The position numbers and the translations under genes are program-made. Source: an uncultured Lachnospiraceae bacterium (lineage in GTDB: Bacteria > Bacillota_A > Clostridia > Lachnospirales > Lachnospiraceae). Taken from it: a stretch of 6,397 nucleotides of DNA. Location of the stretch: contig CANOBT010000255.1 in the NCBI GenBank assembly GCA_947564305.1, positions 1 through 6,397 on the forward strand. The letters run 5' to 3'. This document shows positions 3,644 through 6,397 of this stretch, piece by piece. The notes beneath the pieces are model-generated. The model was not told the origin of the DNA. It saw nothing but the letters and a program-made list of their open reading frames with translations, and did no database searches. How positions within the stretch are numbered: position 1 is the stretch's first letter; the number at the start of each line of letters is the position of its first letter.

Positions 3644-4852
3644 TCAGACCCGCCCCTGGATAAATCTGTTTCCATGCAGGTCATGGTTTACTTCCGCCGT
3701 ATAGTAATTGTTTACAGTCAATGTCGCGTTATAAAGTACTGTCAGCAGATAGGCTCTGATATTCCCGACCTTTTTGGTATTTGCTGTCAGACAGGACATG
3801 ATGTACTCCATATGCCCCTGGTTCAGTTTCATGAACCGGCTTTTTACGATCGCTGCGGGCTTATCTTCTCCTGCAATCCGTAAGACCGCGCCATCCGGCA
3901 TCATCAACACTTCAATCATCAGTTCTATCAGTTCGTCTATTTCCTGTCTCCGGTGATACCGTTCATCTTCAAAGCAGCTATAAGAGATATTTTCCCGGAT
4001 CACATCCCGGCAGGCTTCCATCCTGTCCATCACATCCACTCTTTCTTCAGGGATAGATGGATAAGATGAGATAGGATAGATATCTTTCTGTATGACGGAT
4101 TCTTTCTCTTTTAAATCAGTATCACTATACTCATTCTCGTTAAACTCAGTATTATTTATATCAGTATTATTAGATTTTGATTTTAACAATTCTTGAATTG
4201 TGATATTCACCATACCAGAGTTTTGATTTTCACAATTCCAGGCTTGTGATTTTGGAAGTTCCTGATCTGTGATATCCACGATTCCAAAATTTTGATTTTC
4301 ACAATTCTGGTTTTGTGATATTGGACAGCCTGGGTTCTCCGCAATCCCCAATTCTGAACAATACTCTTCGCTTTCTTCATTTTTCAGGTCTGCGCTTTCC
4401 ACAACTCCTGAATTTTGATTTTCACAATTCTGGATATCTGCATGTCCATCCGCTGATTCTTTTTCCGTATCATCATCTTCTGTCTGGTGTATGATGAAGT
4501 TTTTTACATAAATGACATTTGGTTTTCCAAGCCCCAACCGCTTTTTTTCGATCAGTCCAATTCCCTTATCCGCATCCAACTCTTTTAACAGCTTGACCGC
4601 TTTCTGTGGGCCGCAGTTCATCAGTTCTACAATCTCGTCTATTTTAAATACGATATAAACACGGTTTTCTTCATCCAGCCATCGGTTTTTAATGCTAAGG
4701 CTCATACGATCCAGTAACAGACCATATAAGACTTTCGCTTCACAAGACAACGACCGAAAACATTCTGCTGTAAATAACATCTTAGGAACCCGGTAAAATG
4801 AGTATTGCTCCGCTTCCATCCCTCTAAAAAAATCAAACTGTATTTCCTGCAT
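3644..4852 (-). CDS. repA: RepA_N-family replication initiator
   Basis: 402 residues in three parts. Residues 18-120 are the RepA_N domain (winged-helix DNA binding): YRVPKMLFTAECFRSLSCEA, LLLDRMSLSIKNRWLD, VYIVFKIDEIVELMNCGPQK, LGLGKPNVIYVKNF. Residues 125-270 form a long acidic, N/S-rich linker carrying NCENQN three times (142-147, 183-188, 206-211). Residues 273-385 form a C-terminal helical domain (DUF6017-like from memory) with ENISYSCF, DELIELMIEVL and VGNIRAYLLTVLYNATLTVN, probably the part that contacts host replication proteins. RepA_N proteins start theta replication of Firmicute plasmids and of many integrative elements, and their origin commonly lies inside the central part of rep. 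Here that part holds an exact 23-bp repeat array. The start follows GGAGGGG (4866-4860) by 7 bases and lies 20 bp inside the end of parB, so translation is probably coupled. Confidence 0.88.
   Translation of the reverse strand: MQEIQFDFFRGMEAEQYSFYRVPKMLFTAECFRSLSCEAKVLYGLLLDRMSLSIKNRWLDEENRVYIVFKIDEIVELMNCGPQKAVKLLKELDADKGIGLIEKKRLGLGKPNVIYVKNFIIHQTEDDDTEKESADGHADIQNCENQNSGVVESADLKNEESEEYCSELGIAENPGCPISQNQNCENQNFGIVDITDQELPKSQAWNCENQNSGMVNITIQELLKSKSNNTDINNTEFNENEYSDTDLKEKESVIQKDIYPISSYPSIPEERVDVMDRMEACRDVIRENISYSCFEDERYHRRQEIDELIELMIEVLMMPDGAVLRIAGEDKPAAIVKSRFMKLNQGHMEYIMSCLTANTKKVGNIRAYLLTVLYNATLTVNNYYTAEVNHDLHGNRFIQGRV
4100..4175. other. AT-rich segment beside the iterons (possible DNA unwinding element)
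   Basis: The stretch next to the iteron array is visibly AT-rich and holds two copies of TCAGTATTATT (4146-4156 and 4161-4171) 15 bp apart, with a further partial copy (ATCAGTATCAC) upstream. In rep it codes for the low-complexity run NNTDINNTEFNENEYSDTD. Iterons flanked by AT-rich repeats are the standard plan of theta-type origins, so this could be where the strands open. I did not compute melting energy. Confidence 0.45.
4176..4336. repeat. Seven contiguous 23-bp repeats (putative origin iterons) inside rep
   Basis: On the plus strand, units begin at 4176, 4199, 4222, 4245, 4268, 4291 and 4314, each exactly 23 bp long with no gaps. The shared core is T(G/T)TGAT(A/T)TTCACAATTC, followed by a looser tail near CAGAAT. 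The best copies are the third and sixth (TTTGATTTTCACAATTC); the fourth and seventh are the most changed. Because 23 is not a multiple of 3, successive units are read in different frames; only every third unit gives the same peptide, which explains NCENQN recurring 23 residues apart. RepA_N origins are known to lie in the central part of rep, so these are most simply initiator-binding iterons. Confidence 0.8.
4391..4436. repeat. Two outlying copies of the 23-bp repeat
   Basis: Two adjacent units, 4391-4413 (TGCGCTTTCCACAACTCC...) and 4414-4436 (TTTGATTTTCACAATTCTGG...), match the iteron core and are again exactly 23 bp apart. They are separated from the main array by about 54 bp of decayed or unrelated sequence and sit out of register with it. 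They may be a second binding cluster or the remains of a once longer array. Confidence 0.65.
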
Positions 4853-5765
4853 CCTTCTTCCCCTCCTTCTCCTGGTGCCCTTCTGTTTTTCTTCCGCCCT
4901 GCTTCCATTCTTCCAGAAGTGTATAAATCGTTTCTTCGATCTGTTCTTTCGAGTATTCGACTGGAAAATAATTACGGATTCTTTTCGCGGAGATTGTTAC
5001 ATTCATACTCTCTTTTCCTTTTTTCAACAGGACCGCATATACCTGTCCAGATGTTAATTCTCCGGCTTCACTATATCCTTTTAATTGGTCTGCCTGCACT
5101 TTGCTTGGAAACATCCCACTGTTTCCAATGGCCTTCACTACCCATTCCTGCTCCTGTTTTTTCAGATAAGACAGCTTTTCGCCTGCCATGAGCAAAATTT
5201 TGTTTTCGTCTACATAGTCAAGCAGTTCCTGAACCAGTTCCGCCAGACGGATATACCGCTGTACTGTCCTTGCACTGTCTCCGGCAGCTTCGCCGATTGC
5301 GTCAGCTGTATTCTTATTTCCTTTGCTCCCCTGATGGCTCATGGCCTCGAATTTCATCTTATAGGCCCTTGCCTTTTCACTCGGCAGGATATCCTCCCTC
5401 TGGATGTTCGTATCCACCATAATAATCGTCGATTCATCATCATCCAGTTTGCGGATGATAACGGGCATTTCCTCAATGCCCGCCAATTCACACGCCCGCC
5501 ATCTTCGGTGTCCTGCTATGACCTCATATCCGTTTTCCGGATGTGGGCGGACAATTCCCGGCACTAGCACGCCGTGCTTTTTGATACTGTCCACCGTCTC
5601 CTGCATTTTTTCATCATCCTGCACTCGGAATGGATGGTCTTTGAATGTATGAAAACTACTGATTGGAACCATCGTAATCGCTTCACCTGATACGTCCGGT
5701 TCACTGACACCGAACAAATCGTTATAGGATTTCAGCTTGATCTTTTTTGCGCTATTCCCTTTCAT
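4833..5765 (-). CDS. parB: ParB/RepB/Spo0J-family partition protein
   Basis: 310 residues. The N-terminal ParB domain (about 30-125) shows DHPFRV (43-48), KHGVLVPGIVRP (63-74), the conserved box YEVIAGHRRWRACELAG (80-96) and NIQRED (120-125). The GHRR version of the usual GERR box is seen in many ParB proteins of mobile elements; in the family this box binds CTP. A central helix-turn-helix is at about 152-172 (NTADAIGEAAGDSARTVQRY). The C-terminal region (270-310) is charged and probably the dimer part. ParB loads on a parS site and works with a ParA ATPase; neither a parA gene nor a canonical parS palindrome is visible in this window. The start follows AGGAGG (5780-5775) by 9 bases. Its end overlaps rep by 20 bp, so the two are co-expressed. 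With no ParA it may instead serve as a regulator or replication accessory. Confidence 0.88.
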   Translation of the reverse strand: MKGNSAKKIKLKSYNDLFGVSEPDVSGEAITMVPISSFHTFKDHPFRVQDDEKMQETVDSIKKHGVLVPGIVRPHPENGYEVIAGHRRWRACELAGIEEMPVIIRKLDDDESTIIMVDTNIQREDILPSEKARAYKMKFEAMSHQGSKGNKNTADAIGEAAGDSARTVQRYIRLAELVQELLDYVDENKILLMAGEKLSYLKKQEQEWVVKAIGNSGMFPSKVQADQLKGYSEAGELTSGQVYAVLLKKGKESMNVTISAKRIRNYFPVEYSKEQIEETIYTLLEEWKQGGRKTEGHQEKEGKKDAGNTV

Positions 5766-5979
5766 TTGAAAGCACCTCCTGTGTCAGAGAATGATAGCCG
5801 TCTGCTACTTTTGGTAACAAAAAAGACACTCCCCAACCTGTGGAAATGCCTTACGTATATTTTTGCCAATCCCAATCTGCTTACCTAAGCCGGTAGCGGA
5901 TCAAGATATTTGATTTTTGATTGCGGTACTGCTTTTCAATCTATCTGGCAATTTTGAGTCTGCCTTTTCTGGTCAAAGA
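5766..5979. other. Region upstream of parB with no recognisable gene
   Basis: About 210 bp between parB and the inverted repeat. Frames on both strands are short and broken; a 30-codon minus-strand stretch (ending TAG at 5808-5806, with GKQIGIGKNIRKAFPQVGE) has no start signal or family I recognise. A six-T run on the minus strand (5824-5819) follows only a weak stem. No convincing promoter for parB was found, so parB may be read from a start right of the window or from a degenerate promoter here. The sequence may be debris from a lost gene or insertion. Confidence 0.4.
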
Positions 5980-6036
5980 AATAGGACTAAGCCTCAAACC
6001 CCCGTATTTGTAAGGTTTTTCTGGTTTAGTCCTATT
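5980..6036. repeat. 57-bp unit bounded by 14-bp inverted repeats
   Basis: AATAGGACTAAGCC (5980-5993) and GGTTTAGTCCTATT (6023-6036) are inverted copies with one mismatch (a G-T wobble in one strand), enclosing 29 bp. The unit starts about 11 bp past the point where the recombinase frame leaves its family pattern. It may be a terminator of the broken gene (TTTCTTTG follows on the minus strand), a miniature inverted-repeat insertion, or the end of a lost insertion sequence. Confidence 0.6.
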
Positions 6037-6296
6037 ATTGCACAATCATCCTTTACAAGAATGCAGTTGATCCTGCCGGCGCGGACATCTTCCATCAGCC
6101 TGTTGAAATCAGGCCTCTCAAAATCCGTGCCGGAGAAGCCGCTGTCAGTATATTCAAATGCTTCTATAATCTCCGGATGCCTGTCCACATAAGAGCGCAT
6201 GATATCCAGCTGCGTCTGGATGGAATTCGTCGGTTTCTCGCTGATTTCCACGGACAGTCTGGCATAAAGCCCCGCCCGGAATGTCTTCTCAGGCAC
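5994..6296 (-). pseudogene. Large serine recombinase, 5' fragment broken before the arginine motif
   Basis: Residues 1-83 (from the GTG at 6296) are a typical N-terminal resolvase domain of a large serine recombinase (TnpX/TndX-type): FRAGLYARLSVE with the catalytic serine at 15, NSIQTQLDIMRSYVDRHP, FEYTDSGFSGTDFERPDFNR, and DVRAGRINCILVKD. In the family this is followed by LSRFGRNY, with a key arginine, then several hundred residues of DNA-binding domains. Here the match stops after VKD (near 6048), and 17 unrelated residues follow before a stop. The enzyme cannot work. The frame is open upstream to the window edge (with NAVVPVSDVPSAVPEKT directly before the GTG), so the true start may lie outside. 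Such enzymes excise and integrate conjugative transposons; this copy shows rearrangement at the edge of the replication module. Confidence 0.75.
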
Positions 6297-6397
6297 AGCC
6301 GACGGAACATCAGAAACCGGTACGACTGCATTATACCGATTAGTGATTATTCTAATGCTTGAGATCCACCAATTTAAAGCTTGGGAGCCACCCCTAA

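Noticed and set aside
4396..4404. DnaA box in the rep origin region
   Set aside because: CTTTCCACA agrees only partly with TTATNCACA and falls within an iteron copy; a single poor match is not enough.
4176..4436. CRISPR array
   Set aside because: Units are 23 bp and contiguous with no unique spacers, diverge strongly, and lie inside a coding sequence; iterons fit better.
5085..5567. 160-residue plus-strand frame opposite parB
   Set aside because: It lies wholly antisense to a clear ParB protein, its residues are those expected from a complementary frame (rich in F, H, C, S), and no binding site precedes it.

Overview
The window looks like part of an integrated mobile element, probably an integrative and conjugative element or a relic of one, from a low-to-mid GC gut-type Firmicute (Clostridia, most likely Lachnospiraceae). 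The support is strong GGAGG-type ribosome binding sites, the gene families present (RepA_N-type initiator, ParB, XRE repressor, paired sigma-region-4 proteins, large serine recombinase) and their compact, overlapping arrangement. No relaxase, coupling protein or type IV secretion gene is in view. The host assignment is inference; no rRNA or housekeeping gene is present.

Layout. Bases 1-61 may hold the 3' end of a plus-strand gene. A small type I toxin-antitoxin-like locus follows at about 183-570: a 40-residue holin-like membrane toxin on the plus strand, and a convergent antisense RNA with a clear promoter and terminator. Every other recognisable gene is on the minus strand. Read in transcription order from the right edge, these are: a 5' piece of a large serine recombinase gene that breaks off just before its conserved arginine motif (6296 down to about 6048); a 57-bp inverted-repeat structure and about 200 bp without a gene; parB; a RepA_N/DUF6017-like replication initiator overlapping parB by 20 bp; a small multi-pass membrane protein; a terminator; an XRE repressor preceded by three evenly spaced palindromic operators; a 370-bp control region with a terminator-like hairpin and a possible leader peptide; and two sigma-region-4 proteins whose genes overlap by ATGA. 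The second of these carries an extra C-terminal domain.

How the parts fit. parB, rep and the membrane protein form one replication/maintenance operon. No parA is beside parB, and the recombinase remnant sits where an upstream partner might be expected, so this end of the module looks rearranged. The XRE protein probably represses its own promoter and may control the element. The two sigma-like proteins are probably element-specific transcription factors.

The most striking non-coding signal is inside the rep gene: seven contiguous 23-bp repeats (4176-4336), two further in-register copies at 4391-4436, and an AT-rich flank. Because 23 is not a multiple of three, the repeats pass through all three reading frames. 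That argues for selection on the DNA itself, most simply as initiator-binding iterons of a replication origin embedded in rep.
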